From: Hypoxylon rubiginosum
Taxonomy: Eukaryota; Ascomycota; Sordariomycetes; Xylariales; Hypoxylaceae
Reading direction: 5' to 3'
Length of the DNA: 64,000 nt
Assembly (NCBI GenBank): GCA_902806565.1
Contig: CADCXA010000010.1
Span: 62,001 to 126,000, forward strand
The notes below the pieces were generated by a model that was not told the origin of the DNA, ran no database searches, and was given only the letters and a program-made list of their open reading frames with translations. Below are positions 1 through 11,406 of this stretch, piece after piece. Position numbers and translations under genes: made by a program. Within the stretch, counting starts at the first letter, position 1. Each line of letters opens with the position of its first letter.

Positions 1-805
1 AAAATCTTTTGAATACTACGAGCGAATGCAATGAAAGCTTCCGTGTTATCTAGTTTATGAGTAGCGTCATTTTCTTCTGATGAATCGTCATCCTGGTTAT
101 CATCTCTCAACAACATCCCCAGTCGATTCATCCAAAAACTGTTCCCATAGCACAAATAGGCCAAGTCAAATGACAGGACTGCGGGCAGAGAACCAGGAAT
201 CATCCATATCCAGTGGATACGTGCCGGTAAGCAAGGGCGTATAGGTGTGGCTGTTTGTCACAACACGTTGACAATAGTTTGCACCTTGTAAGGATCTCTC
301 AAACTCAGCGTAATAGCGCATCCACTTCTCTTAAGATAGCTTCCGCACTATCTCCACAAGGGAAGCGTATTCGTATAGGGACATCACGAAATACATCCCG
401 CTCGTAACCCTCGAAAATACTAGGTTTTATCCCGATCTCCGGTTCAAAGAAAATAGCCTCTTCTGAAGCAGTCTCCACATCAGTAGCACGCTGTCTCAGC
501 AGAGGCCATCAACATTGAATAGCCTAATACACAGTATCACAGTGTAGCTATCGCCAGTTCGATTCGGAAAAATAGGACGTGTCGTATCCCAGAATATGAT
601 TACAGTCTTCGATAAAAGAAAGCTCACGATCAGATAATATTCAATTCGAAATTCTTGCCATGAGACCCATGGCCACGTGATCAGCATCGTTGGCATTCAT
701 GGAGGGATTCTTCATTAGATTGTCATAATGGGTAGTAAATAGGGCCATACGCTGATGCGTCTGCAGAAGCAACTTGGTCGCATAATTTGTGGCATAGTAT
801 AAAAA
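1..805 (-). pseudogene. Decayed coding region, possibly Helitron rep/helicase-like
   Basis: Read on the minus strand, one frame stays protein-like from about 805 down to about 310, then coding continues in other frames to the window edge. It is interrupted by several TGA and TAG stops that would each be explained by C-to-T or G-to-A changes. The start of the readable part has the pattern YYATNYATKLLLQTHQ, which resembles the Y-x-TNY-x-TK block of fungal Helitron-like helicase proteins. Downstream an acidic stretch (DDNQDDDSSEEND) precedes an alpha-helical segment. No start codon, helicase Walker motif or Rep motif lies in the window, so the Helitron idea is only suggestive. What is clear is that this was once coding and is now dead. 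The gene continues to the left of the window. Confidence 0.4.
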
Positions 806-1041
806 AGCAAGCGTTTAGGTAACTGTGAAGGGAAGAAAATTTATAACAAGTAATGGTACACTTATATTATTGAGTTACAATAACACATTCTTCTTCCAGG
901 ACATCTAAGTTCTGCTGTAAAACTTCGCTAGGCGTCAATTAGTCATTTGCTTTTCTTACGTCGGAAATATCAGGTTGGACGCGCGCCAGATATTTTCCCC
1001 TTGCCCCGACCATATCTGCCACTCCTCGCATAACGTTAACT

Positions 1042-1419
1042 ATGAGTCAATCGCCATACATTGGGTTGGGCAAGGAAGTCAAAACAGGGACCTCAAGCTC
1101 TGTCCACTTCACCGGTGACCTGGTTGCATGGCGTTCATCACCCAATACCCCCACACCTTTAAAAGCGTTTCCTAGTGGTTTGAAGCAAGAGCCGGTTGGG
1201 TGGCCTGATCATCTTGTACGCAGGCGCCCGGCATTCTTCCCTGCGGGGGACATCGGTTATGCTGAGATAGAGAAACACTTCTTGCCGACCGTACTTAAGC
1301 CGCGTCGAGATATGCATATAATGGAATGGTGGGATCGTTTAATAGCTTGCTACAATACGACAGGGAGGATTGATAGAAGGGACTACTTATCCGATTTTGA
1401 CCTTTGGTTATACCTCTAG
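1042..1419 (+). CDS. Small open frame of unknown status
   Basis: This is an uninterrupted 125-codon frame starting with ATG and rich in Pro, Arg and Trp. No domain or motif is recognised. It lies between two decayed regions, and later sequence on the same strand (1800-2070) contains a frame with many stops, so it may be the least damaged part of a dead gene. I see no clear intron signals linking it to anything. Treat it as a hypothetical frame only. The stretch 1420-2800 otherwise holds AT-biased sequence, a YAGGTACCTR-type motif cluster near 2338-2368 and a GCCCC-rich low-complexity patch near 2420-2475, with no supportable gene. Confidence 0.2.
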   Translation: MSQSPYIGLGKEVKTGTSSSVHFTGDLVAWRSSPNTPTPLKAFPSGLKQEPVGWPDHLVRRRPAFFPAGDIGYAEIEKHFLPTVLKPRRDMHIMEWWDRLIACYNTTGRIDRRDYLSDFDLWLYL

Positions 1420-2804
1420 GCAATCCAAGAAGATGTGCAATATCATCATGGCCTCCGAGCTACGTTATGCTCGATTAAGATACCATATCACCCTTACCCA
1501 CAAGGAATAAAAGTGCAGCATTAAGCGTAGGATTAATTGTGCATCTAATTCGGTTCTCAGACGGAGGTGGCTACTCCGCAGTCTTAATTTATGACCACAG
1601 CCGTTGACGCCGGATTTTCGCCGACTCAAGGTCCCTCTGTTGCGAGGCTCGGTTCGACTTAGCTTCCCGGCGTTTACGACGTTGGTTAGTAGAGAGTGGG
1701 ATGGCCCCACAGGGACTTGATGACACGTACGTTTGAAAGCGTAGCACTCTTCATTATATCACAGAGCAATCGAGCTCCTGGACTTGCGGTCTGGTAGCTA
1801 TCAACTTTGTTCAAGCTTTTATGAGGGAAGGGCTTGATGACTGGGAAGACTCATATGGGAAAATCCCAAGATATCTCTATGGGCTCATTGAATCAGCAGC
1901 GCCAAATTGTGCTACCTAGCGAGGTGATTGATCTATCAAATATACCTACTAAGCCGTCGACGTTTAGCACGGCAAAGTATGCCAACCAAAGCGCTGATTT
2001 TGCCTCGAGTTTCAGAATACGCCTTGTCGATACTGTAATGTTAGAGCCGAGCATTTATACCAATTAACATGAAGAAAAGAGGTTTGATTTCTAAGGATGC
2101 TTGAGGTTGTAAAGGCTTAGGAATTGCCCCTCAAGAGCCTAGGTTCTTAAAAACCTCCACAGTGCGTATCGCATCTTCCATTTCCGTACCTTCCATCTCA
2201 TAATCGCCTATCGCTGTTACATCCTCCAGATTGGCGGGGTTGGCGAAGATAACGCACTTAGCATCAAGGGTAGAGGATGTTAATGTAACAAGGGGGGTGG
2301 GATTATGTTTTATATTTTATAATTATTCTTTATTTAGGTAGGTACTAGGAGGTACCTACATGTAGGTATAGAAGAATACAAAGCAATAAAATAAGCTAAA
2401 ATTAGAATGAACCTTGGAATGCACCGCCCCGAGCCGCAACCTTATGCCCCGCCCCGCCCCGAGCCCCAACCTTATCTTAACCAGAGATCTGTTATCACCA
2501 TCTATCTTTTTATTTGTCAGGCTATGCAGTCCATTAAAAAGGACAGCTACTGTACTCCGCTGGTCTCTGAGTGGGGAGTACCTTTTGGGGACTTCCTAGA
2601 TTGCCTCGAAGATCTAAGACGAGCCGTTGCCACGTCCTGAGCCAACTTCTCCAAATCTGACAGATCTTCCAAATTCGATTAATACTACAGCAACAGATTT
2701 CCTACCGCTTCTATATCGCTATTCACATCCATTACTTCACCCGTCCCCTTACCCCATTCCATCCCAGCTACAGCCGAGTGCGGAAAGTGCAATGTAGCTA
2801 CATC

Positions 2805-3046
2805 TGTCACGAGACCGTCCAAGCGATAAGGGTAACTAAGACGTTGTTCCACGAGGAGCTACACACCTAACAGCTACGAGCGTCTTGGTATATACAGGAA
2901 CAACGGACAAAGAAGCCTATCAGGCCAGGGAGCTCCGCCTCCGATATCCCTGGTGGTGTAAACACCCGATATCGCTATTCCAGGGGTCACGATACCTCCT
3001 GGATAGTAAGGGCTAAGGTCTGTGTAACAAGACCTAAGTCCTGACA
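2805..3046 (+). mobile_element. Solo LTR, family 1, copy a
   Basis: This is a 242-bp element beginning TGTCACGAGACC and ending AGTCCTGACA, so its ends form the short inverted TGTCA/TGACA typical of LTRs. It matches 6767-7007 along its full length, and matches 3854-4102 and 49614-49862 in reverse orientation. The flanks acatc and acagc agree at only three of five positions, so a target duplication is not clear for this copy. No internal retrotransposon region adjoins it, so it is a solo LTR left by recombination. Confidence 0.75.
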
Positions 3047-3588
3047 ACAGCATCTAATATATCCCTCTCCCTTTCCTTGGCCCACAGGAACATGTTAAGG
3101 ATATACATAGGTAATTCTTTATACTTTTCTCGCTTTGGCAGCAAGAAAAGGTCAACAAGGCAGACAACAAAATATATTTACCATGGTCTTCGTCTCAGTC
3201 CCACCAGGATACATAAAGCCGCAGTACCGTTCGACGCAATGCCAAAAGCAGTAGCGGTGGATAATGGAGCATGTCCCTCCTTTTGCAAATGTTGGTTAAG
3301 TCTTTAAGCAACATTGGAGCAAGTGATACACCCCATAATGACCCAACCACCAGGAATGGGAAGTTAAGTATAGCGTGAACTGCAGCCAACTTGCTAGTGT
3401 ATTCGGGGTACTGAAGTGCTTCGAATTGTGTAGGCAAATTACCCCATAGCGTATCGGGCTTTGGGGAAGGAAGTTTCGCGCTTGCCGAGGGCTTTGAAGG
3501 AACAGCCTGATAGACAGGCTTGTCGCTAGAACACTTGAAGTAAGAACCTGCAAGCTTTCTATCTCCGTAAGCATGACGCCAGGCCGAA

Positions 3589-3621
3589 ACCTCCGCGGCA
3601 CCTCCGCGGCACCTCCGCGGG
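3589..3621. repeat. Three tandem 11-bp units
   Basis: The unit acctccgcggc occurs three times in a row, the last ending in g. It lies inside the dead DUF7924-like gene. Because 11 is not a multiple of three, each gained unit shifts the reading frame. Confidence 0.85.
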
Positions 3622-3853
3622 CTTCGGCCTCACCACGCAGCTCTTGCCCAATTCGGCCGCCTCACGAAACAACTGTTCCCACGCCTGCGGTCCTGTATCT
3701 TTGCGTTCTTCATCCCAGCTAACAATGACCGGATATATTCGAACTGCTTCGACGTTGGTGGAGGGTACTCAACCTGGCGTTTAATCCTATCAACGACCAG
3801 AGTAACATCGGCCGGGGGGTCGTGAAATTTGTCGTTAAGAAAGACATTGTTGG

Positions 3854-4102
3854 TATCAGACCTTAGGTCTTGTTACACAAGCCTAGCCCTTACTATCCGG
3901 GGGGTATCGTGACCCCTAGGATGGCGAGATTGGGTGCTTGTGCCACCAGGGGAATCAGAGGCGGATACGGCGGGTTCCCTTATCTGACGGGCTTCTTTGT
4001 CTGGCATTCCTGTATATACGAGGGCATTCGTAGCTGTTAGGTCCGTAGCCCCTTGTGCAACAACGTCGTTGTTTTCCTCATCGCTCGGACGGTCTCGTGA
4101 CA
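3854..4102 (-). mobile_element. Solo LTR, family 1, copy b (inside a gene)
   Basis: This is a reverse-orientation copy of the TGTCACGAGACC family. On the minus strand it starts TGTCACGAGACCGTCC and ends GGTCTGATA. Flanks on the plus strand are gttgg and gttag, a 5-bp target duplication with one transition difference. It interrupts the coding sequence of the DUF7924-like gene, so the gene was disrupted after or by this insertion. Confidence 0.8.
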
Positions 4103-4620
4103 GTTAGGTCCAAGATGTTGGACACGAAATTTCGACTCGCTATCTAACTTCTCTTGGTCTGAGTCGAGACGGGTGATCCACGTAGAGATGGTCCGACGAG
4201 TTGACTCAGAAGACGCGTCGTTGGAGGCAAGGTCTCGAAAGGACGAAGGGGGAGAGTTGTTGGAGGGGATCGGAGTTGGCTGCTGTTGAATAGACTGCAA
4301 AAGGATGCGTTAATATAAAACAAACAGCTTACAGCAACTAGATTGCTCATACCTTGGTCGACCGCCTCGTTCTTCGAGGCTTGAATGAATGTAGAAGTTT
4401 CGTTGTTAAAGATGTTGTTATCGATGATGGGCTGCGCTGACTTTGGCCGAGTCAACCTAGATTTCTTCACAGGAGGTGATTCGACCTCGTCAACTGAGCC
4501 GAGCTGTCTTTTCGGAGATAAGCGCTTTCCAAGCGGCGAGAAAGTTGGGATTTGAGGATCTACTACGAAAATGAGAAGAGGTATTTCGTGATTATTGCTA
4601 GATCAGAATACATACTTAAA

Positions 4621-5869
4621 TCCGTATAAGTCTATACCGCTGTTTGGTAATAAATGGAGTCATCGTAGTATATTTGGCGATGGTTTCGAAAGGCCGGGGT
4701 AAGATGGTTGCCTGCCATGTATAAATGATATGTTACAAGCAGCGCGGATTTAATGTAAAGATCTGAAAGATCCAGTAAAGGTGGAGTAAAACAGCTAATC
4801 AAGCATGTAACAACGGCAAAGGAGAAGACATGGGAGAAAAAGGGGAACAGCCAGATAGCGCTGATAGGAATCGAACCTAACACCCCTCATGTATAAGATA
4901 CATTCCGGTATGGGGTAAAGTAGCGCCGTTAAGAATACCAGGTTAAACGAGCTAATTTAATTGGTGGTCCTGCAAGCCATATATGTAGAATCAGCCAGAA
5001 ACAAATGACGAGCTTCAGCTTACTTCCAGACCATTTCGCTATGCTGCAGATCCTTGGGTGATTGCATGAGTTGCATGACCTATATCCAACTTCAGCTTAC
5101 CATGCTGCCATGAACAACTCTTCCTATTATCTCCATTATTATTGTTATTGCGGTTATTATTGATTCCTCAAAGTGACTCGCTAAGAGGGCCAGGGGTCCT
5201 GGAAAGTTGGCGGGGGTAAGGGTGATGACGTCTGGAGCTACTGCCCCTGGCTGCCCTTGTCAATCTCGGTAATAGTTCAGCAATAGCTCAACAATAATTC
5301 AACAACGGCTTGGCAACGGCTCAGCCTTGGGCCAGATGCGACTAACGGTTCCCGCAAGTTGGTCATTGTCCGTGCGGATCAGAATGCCAGTAAGCATCTT
5401 CCACCGCCGGAGACCTGCAGAAAGGCGTCAGAAAAAATGGCTCGGCTCGCGGGCGGTTCACTAACATCATCAACATTTTTGCTTACAACAAAACCACCCA
5501 ATTCTTAACAGAAAATAATCTAAAAAGTCTCGAAATAAACTCTGGGCTAAATTATTTGTTTTAATAACTTTTCCGGACTTCATATCCTATGGTGTTGTGG
5601 TAAATTGTATTATTGAAATAATAACATCTGCTAGTGGCTGAGTCGTTTTTTCTAACGGCTTTCTGACCTGTAAGCTACTATTCTGGAAACCACCTCGATT
5701 TCCAAGATCAACCAGATCGCAGACCAGTGCAAGGCTAGAGCGTAAGCCAATCTCCACCAACAATCCTGTATCAACTAGCTAACGGATTAGGCTTACAGAT
5801 AAGACCCTCGCAGAGCAGTGGGGACAGGACTTTCATCGCGAGGTAAGCCCAACGCGTTCAAAATGTACG
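4621..5869. other. No gene seen; degenerate low-complexity sequence
   Basis: This stretch has mixed composition and no frame that looks coding. A degenerate repeat of caayrgctcarc units lies at about 5268-5325; similar units return at 6408-6450 inside the next open frame. A short block at 4857-4928 has a perfect RNA polymerase III B box on the minus strand but no credible A box. Confidence 0.5.
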
Positions 5870-5891
5870 ATGCCTTACACATATCCAAAGA

Positions 5892-6482
5892 GTGATAAAC
5901 CCATTGCTCCGACTCGAACGTTCAAAACCCCGTCCGAGTATCAGAGTTCCAGGCCCAGACTCAACCACTCCCATACCTCGTCCACTCCCATACCTCCCTC
6001 GTCCACTCCCATACCTCATCCACTATCCGCTGCTTCGGGAATCATCGTTACCTCTACATGCGGATCCGAGCAGTGTTGATCTATCCTTTAAGCACAACCG
6101 CATGTTTATAGAAAGCCAAGACGAGTCCGACGCACCCACCCATCGACCGAGCGAGTATACAGAGGCCCTTGAAGGGCCCGGCGACGGAAACAAAGGTAGT
6201 GAGCCTAGAGGCCAGTCGAAATATGGCGACGACGATCAGCATTCTTCTAGCTCCTCACCTCTGTCATCTCCACCAGAGCTCGGGAACGATGACGAGATTG
6301 ATGAAATCGAGGCTCGCGCTAGCAGGGATAGGGACGGCGAGCCTGACAGTGGCTCTCAAGCTGGTGTAGATGGCAATGCGTCTACCGGAGATGTAGATGG
6401 CGGGCCAACGGTTGTTCAACGGTTGAGCAACGGCTCAGCAACGGCTCACTTGCGCTCGACGGCCGTTATTAAGCCGCCATAG
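5892..6482 (+). CDS. Acidic, Ser/Pro-rich open frame, unknown
   Basis: A 196-codon frame with tandem PRPLPYL repeats near residues 28-42, a long acidic and serine-rich middle (SSSSSPLSSPPELGNDDE) and a Gly/Asp-rich end. The frame stays open after the TAG stop for another 48 codons and there contains a basic RKRKV stretch, so a CAG-to-TAG change may have cut off a nuclear localisation signal. No family is recognised. It could be the remnant of a retrotransposon Gag or of a nuclear protein. The DNA repeat of cactcccatacctc units (5970-6020) underlies the N-terminal repeat. Confidence that it is expressed is low. Confidence 0.3.
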   Translation: MINPLLRLERSKPRPSIRVPGPDSTTPIPRPLPYLPRPLPYLIHYPLLRESSLPLHADPSSVDLSFKHNRMFIESQDESDAPTHRPSEYTEALEGPGDGNKGSEPRGQSKYGDDDQHSSSSSPLSSPPELGNDDEIDEIEARASRDRDGEPDSGSQAGVDGNASTGDVDGGPTVVQRLSNGSATAHLRSTAVIKPP

Positions 6483-6766
6483 AGGAAGAGAAAGGTCCTA
6501 CCTTGGCCACCTAGCCAACGGCGAGTTGCTAGAAACCAAGCTAGAAATATGGCTGTCGTCACTCCCGATTCAGCTACGAGATGTACCCTACGGAAACAGA
6601 GCCAGACAAAAGGTTCATAGATACCATAGGCAAGTTTAGCTTTATGTCATCAATATGTCATCAATTTTTAGAGTTTTGACCGGTTTGACGGGGTTGAGTG
6701 ATATGACCAGCCGTCTAAGGTCGTGCCCGCAAGGGGAAACGAGACTATATTACGATTATGCCGGCA

Positions 6767-7007
6767 TGTCACGAGACCGTTCAAGCTATGAGGGTAACTA
6801 AGACGTTGTTGCACAAGGAGCTATAGACCTAACAGCTACGAGCGTCTTCGTATATACAAGAATGACAGACAAAGAAGCCTATCAGGCAAGGGAACTTCGC
6901 CTCCGATACCCCTGGTGGTACAGGCACCCGATACCGCTATCCTAGGGGTCACGATACCTCCTGGATAGTAAGGGCTAGGTTTGTGTGACAAGATCTAAGT
7001 CCTGACA
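6767..7007 (+). mobile_element. Solo LTR, family 1, copy c, with target duplication
   Basis: A 241-bp element starting TGTCACGAGACC and ending AGTCCTGACA. It is flanked on both sides by cggca (6762-6766 and 7008-7012), a perfect 5-bp target duplication. This shows that the element ends are correctly placed and that the family moved by retroviral-type integration. No internal region is present. Confidence 0.88.
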
Positions 7008-7093
7008 CGGCATATACCATCATTGACTATATCATCAACGACGTGGCTAGAATATTGTCTCCCACGATCCAAAAGATCCTTGACTAATACAAG

Positions 7094-7342
7094 TGTCACG
7101 AAGCCAACCATGCGATAAGGAAACAACTATGTTGTTGAAGAGCTACGAACCTAGGGGGCTACCAAGTCCCATGTATATACAGGAGGTCAGGACAAAGAGA
7201 CATCCTTCCTTCATACACATAAGCCTGTAACCCCTATCCAGGCCCCTTAGCCCCTACCATGGCCATAAGGGCTCCATGACCCCTATCTGGTCCCTAAGGG
7301 TGACCAACAGGTCCGTAGCCCAACAAGGCTATAGTCCTGACA
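7094..7342 (+). mobile_element. Solo LTR, family 2, with target duplication
   Basis: A 249-bp element starting TGTCACGAAGCC and ending AGTCCTGACA, flanked by a perfect duplication of acaag (7089-7093 and 7343-7347). It shares the end sequences and general plan of family 1 but differs through most of its length. Relatives lie at 27987-28187 and 25668-25800. Confidence 0.85.
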
Positions 7343-7843
7343 ACAAGACCTAGTCTAAGACCTTGTTTTAAATCGAGCACGAAACCTAAGCTACCTAGTC
7401 TACCTATCCCCTGCATCCCCTGCATCAACTATAGAGCGAAGAGGACAGCTAACTTGCGAGCAACCTTTACAGCTCCACCCACTCTCGCGCATTATGGTTG
7501 CAGAATTTCCTATTACCGAGGCGTCTATTGAAAGATATGGGATGTATTTTCTGTCCCATAACCGTACAGCCAAGATACCTCTCTTGATTCTAGTAGTAGG
7601 ATAATAGCCGTCTGGAAATGTCCGTTAGGAATTGTACCTTTTGGGCCTTGGCCTACGCCTTTGAGGCCTACTTCCAATGCCATACATACACCTGGAAAAT
7701 AGACCCGTAAAATCTCGCACAGGGCATGGTCATACACGACGAAGGACAATCAGGAGGTATAACGAATGCAATATTAAACATATAACAAATACCCGGTTAC
7801 CTAGACTATGACCTTTGATAACTAACCCAACTCCAGGTGCCCA
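7343..7843. other. No supportable gene
   Basis: Short frames occur here on both strands but none has a recognisable motif or intron signals. It is the 3' flank of the gene at 7844-8559. Confidence 0.5.
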
Positions 7844-8559
7844 TTAATCTTGGACAATGATCGGGTTGTCCGACGTGCCATCACCAAGCAATGATTGAGG
7901 CATCGCCCCATCGTCTGGTAAGGTAAACGGCTGATCTATTGTCCCACGACCGTATATCCCTACAGATGGTGGCTGCTGCTGGAGAGCTACTTGACCCCGC
8001 CTAATAAGCGTTGGGGATAGCGACTCATTTAGACGAAAAGGGAGCCGGTTTGGTGGTATAGCCCAGAGAAGAGTAGCATCATCCAAGTGGACACTTTTCA
8101 ACATGATGTTATCAGACACTGCTCGTTCGGGATACCATGATCGACAATACTCATAAAAAGCTCGGTTTGCCGTCCCGACTTCCCAATGTACAATCCAGGG
8201 TTGGGCTGCACCAGAGAGAAGATTCAATGCCTGGTGTCTCACAACTGACTGTAACCATTCCCCCGCTTGGTTTACTTCGTCTTCGTTAAATGGAAGAAGA
8301 CAGAACGCCTCGGGAGAACGTTGCGCCCAATCGGGACGGGTAAGGAATTGGGCACGCTGGATATATGCACCTAGGATGTCGACGGGAGAAATAGGCGGAA
8401 GCTGTAAGGTGGGCAAACCAACTGCATCAAAAGGATTGAAGTTCCCTTGCCACTGCGTATTATATCATTAGTCAAATTGGTCAAACATCGTAGTTATGCG
8501 TGCTGAAGGAATAAAAACCATACAGGAGACGGACTCGGTGAACGTATAATATCAGCCAT
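7844..8559 (-). CDS. Intact two-exon protein of unknown function, 214 aa
   Basis: The long exon alone lacks an ATG in a good position. An upstream exon of 12 codons (8559-8524, MADIIRSPSPSP) joins it across a 71-nt intron (8523-8453) with GTATGG at the donor, a CTAAT branch site and ACGCAG at the acceptor, and keeps the frame exactly. The predicted protein has a proline-rich start, an aromatic-rich middle (WAQRSPEAF, FYEYCRSWYPE) and a C-terminal tail that ends SDNPIIVQD. That tail resembles a SUMO-interacting motif (three aliphatics followed by acid). No enzyme family is recognised. It carries no premature stop although it lies close to RIP-damaged repeats, so it is likely a functioning gene, or was until recently. 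Confidence 0.65.
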
Positions 8560-9892
8560 CCTGCTAATCCTGCTATTTGATATATAGCAATTAAGGATCT
8601 TTGGAATAGTGTTACAGCAGTATCAGCATAAGATATCCTGTTTAGTAGAACGATTTTGTACGAAGATAGAGGACTCGGAAGCGGGGAGACCAGATCTTAT
8701 ATAACATTATCTATTCTCCAAGAGGCGCCCTATGATATTTATTTGTCTCTTAATAACAGCCATTGCACTACCCCTTATGAGCAACTCACTACCTACTTAA
8801 GGCGAGGAGCTGCGATCTGGTACTTTTCCTGACTTAGACAGTTGAGCTAGGCTAGGTATGGCGCCCGCTATCCTACGAAATTAAGTACATCACGACCGAC
8901 CGCCAAAATAGCAGACACCACGCGCCGATCATCGGGTTGGTATTTAGGCAATTACGTACTCCAGCCATAAGCCATAGCCCAAGAAATGCCAACAGCATTG
9001 GCTAGGTACCTGGGTACCTACCTTCTACATGGAGGCTGTTTTTTGATACCTCTGTTGTCTTTGCTACTAGTGCTGTGAGGCTTACCACTAGCCGGCGATA
9101 TAAAGGGTTTTGAGTAGTGCGCAGGTATTTTATAAGACCACCACACTGCCACAGCACCGTGGTCGGGATGGAGATGCGTTGAGGTAAGCCGTTTGGGCAG
9201 CCTCTACATTCTGGAGAGCTACCTCAGGTATATTCGCTCACGGATGTCGCATAAACGGCTAAACACCACAAATCAGTTGTTGTTGTTGTAAGGCACACAC
9301 ATGATGATGTTCCAACCTTTCCCGTGGGCTCCTCCTGAGCTCATATTCGGCGTACATAGTCTGGGGCTTCATTTAGGTCACTACTGGTCTGTTTCTTGTG
9401 ACAATCTGTGTCAATCCTATTGGTGGACTGAGGTTTATCGAGCCTTGGTTGCCGCGGCGCTGAGACACGGGAGGGCATGTCTAGGTACTAGGGTTTGTAA
9501 TACACCGCTAAACACCTCAACTCACCTACAGACATGGTGGCGTTCCTTTCTTTCACACTATCTCGTCATCTTCAACTCGATACCACGTACAAGTATCTAA
9601 TGTAGATACATACTATCAGGGTCTGGTATATGTTTCGGATTCTTTCCAAATTCGCAAATTTTCGAAGTACTTGTTATGTCATTTTAACAGCTCTTGAATT
9701 CGTGGTCAAAAAGGTAGTAGTGTTGGTGTAAAAGCTGACGAAAAGGGGGCCCCGTTAAAGTTCCCTTGGCTGGCAAGACCGCCTTGATAATTGAGAAAAT
9801 TGGTGATACTTATCTCGGACTACTAGTCAAGACTTTGAGCATGACCGATATCGTGTCCCTCTACCTAGGCTCGAGCCTTTCGACCATGGACC
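8560..9892. other. No gene seen
   Basis: No frame looks coding. A palindromic CTAGGTACC cluster lies near 9000-9025. An open frame of 99 codons at 9301-9600 has no recognisable features and is not called. Confidence 0.5.
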
Positions 9893-9949
9893 CTCATGGA
9901 CCCTCCAGACCCTCATGGACCCCCATGGACCCCCATGGACCCTTAGACG
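9893..9949. repeat. Minisatellite of ATGGACCCYC-like units
   Basis: About six imperfect copies of a 9-10-base unit (atggaccctc / atggaccccc) lie in tandem. A short frame runs through them giving MDPHGP repeats, but its context is not gene-like. Confidence 0.8.
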
Positions 9950-10110
9950 GGAGCTGGGGGCTGGGTACTCTAATAAAAGGTGGGGCTAGTGTTGCATAAA
10001 GAAGTTAAACCCTGGTCACTGATATGGTGATTAAAAAGGATGGAGTATTTGCAGTGAAACTTATCGAATAACTAGCTAGCGGTGACCTTTCGTGGGGTCA
10101 TACTTCGTAG

Positions 10111-10513
10111 TTACAAGTCCGTCATAATAATGGGTCCTTCACGTCCTAAGGACATATTAATACTTGTTAAAATTTTCGCCAAGATATCATGTATGTCACT
10201 GGTAGAGATGTTCTCGACGCCTCTCGCGCCCATATGTGAGCGAATCACGTCTTGCACGGCCCTGGTCTCCTCGAGCTCTTCGGCCTCTACCGCGGAAGGC
10301 TCGCGAGGCGTCCATGGAGGACAGTTCTCGTCGGCATTTAAGCTTGCAGAAAAGACGTACATGGGCGATCCAGGGGGCGGCTGCAGCAGGACCTCGAGAC
10401 GGACTTTCTTTTACTATCAGCTGGCTTTCATTGGTGATGAGAGGGTCAGATACCTGTTGAGAAAGTCACGGACTGACCGGGATCGGCCGATATTGATCAC
10501 ACAGATACCATGA
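10111..10513 (-). pseudogene. Fragment of a decayed coding region, unknown
   Basis: On the minus strand a frame reads GRSRSVRDFLNRYLTLSSP, has two adjacent stops, and then continues as an 83-codon open stretch including TREPSAVEAEELEETRA and HDILAKILTSIN. The amphipathic acidic helices look like real protein, and the stop pair fits RIP. No family is recognised. It may belong to the retroelement debris on its right. The facing plus-strand frame at 10082-10513 is judged to be its shadow. Confidence 0.3.
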
Positions 10514-11406
10514 CCTCATTTGGAATTACTATAACTTGCATCCTCTCTTCCTCATACGAAACCCCAGTATCTTGCTGACAGTGCTGAGACTACGGTCGGT
10601 CGGTGGTCGACCACCCTTATGAACGTATGTCTAGTCGAGTGTCTACTGACTCGAGTCTCCGAATGAGATTGCTGAGCTTCTTGGGAAGATGGCACAGGAA
10701 GCTTGACCTGTTGCCTGGTTGGACACCCCTCGCGAGGGGGTGAAGAACTGACTCTTCCCTGACATTGAGACCACTTGATTGGCTAGAGCAGGCTTGGACC
10801 TCCAAAGAAAGATTCGTGCGGCGTGAACAATTCGGGTCGGGACCGTCCGCGATCCGACAAAATCGGGATCGAGGGTACGCTTCAATTATTCAGAGCCTCC
10901 CCCATGCGAACGCCATCCCTACCCAGAGCGCCAGAGAATTATGGAGTGTCAGATCGGGAAACCCTTTGCCTCCTGGGTTGACCCCTTGGGGAAGAAAGGG
11001 GTTGAACCTCGTCATTAGCCGCTGCAAAGCGCAGAGGCGACTTAGATCGAGCTACCCTCCCATGCGTATGAATGTTAGAGATAACATAGCCATAATTAAT
11101 TTTGAATGTAACAAGATGCAGATCACGGGCCACCATGGAGAAGGTGATCGGTCGATTAGAGGAAACAACAGGCTTACCCAGTGGGGAAGAAGAGGGTGAC
11201 TACTCTGACGAAGCAGCGAGCGATGAAGAGGACCCGATAACAGAGATATTTCTAAGCAAGGGGCAGCAGCCCGGCCGGTGCCAGCAACTAAATGAAACCT
11301 GGGTGAAGAGAAGCAGGTTTACTTTGACGGCCAGATTGCGGAGATAGTCGCAAAACATCTTACCTTGATCCCGGTAGGCCGCGGCCTATCGGAAACAGAT
11401 TTATAG

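Larger units (their letters stand above)
3195..4620 (-). pseudogene. DUF7924-like gene split by a solo LTR
   Basis: On the minus strand, coding sequence runs from about 4565 through PVKKSRLTRPKS, a 59-nt intron (GTATGA..TGCAG, about 4300-4358) and SKFRVQHLGPN. It is cut at 4102 by a 249-bp solo LTR and resumes at 3853 with NNVFLNDKFHDPPADV. Further on come KPDTLWGNLPTQF and NFPFLVVGSLWGV. The order 'R/K-rich start, N-I/V-F/Y-L block, P-D-x-L-W/Y-G block, FPFLVVE-like strand' is what I know from fungal DUF7924 proteins, a PD-(D/E)XK-like family. Here the Glu after FLVV is replaced by Gly. Besides the LTR there are frame changes near 3590-3720, including a three-unit 11-bp repeat that shifts the frame. 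The family call is from memory of the pattern and is moderate; the disruption is directly visible. Confidence 0.6.

Noticed and set aside
4857..4928. tRNA-like block with a perfect B box on the minus strand
   Set aside because: The acceptor ends pair partly, but no A box or sound D arm exists and the anticodon stem is weak.
9301..9600. 99-codon frame
   Set aside because: Composition and lack of motifs or splice signals suggest chance.
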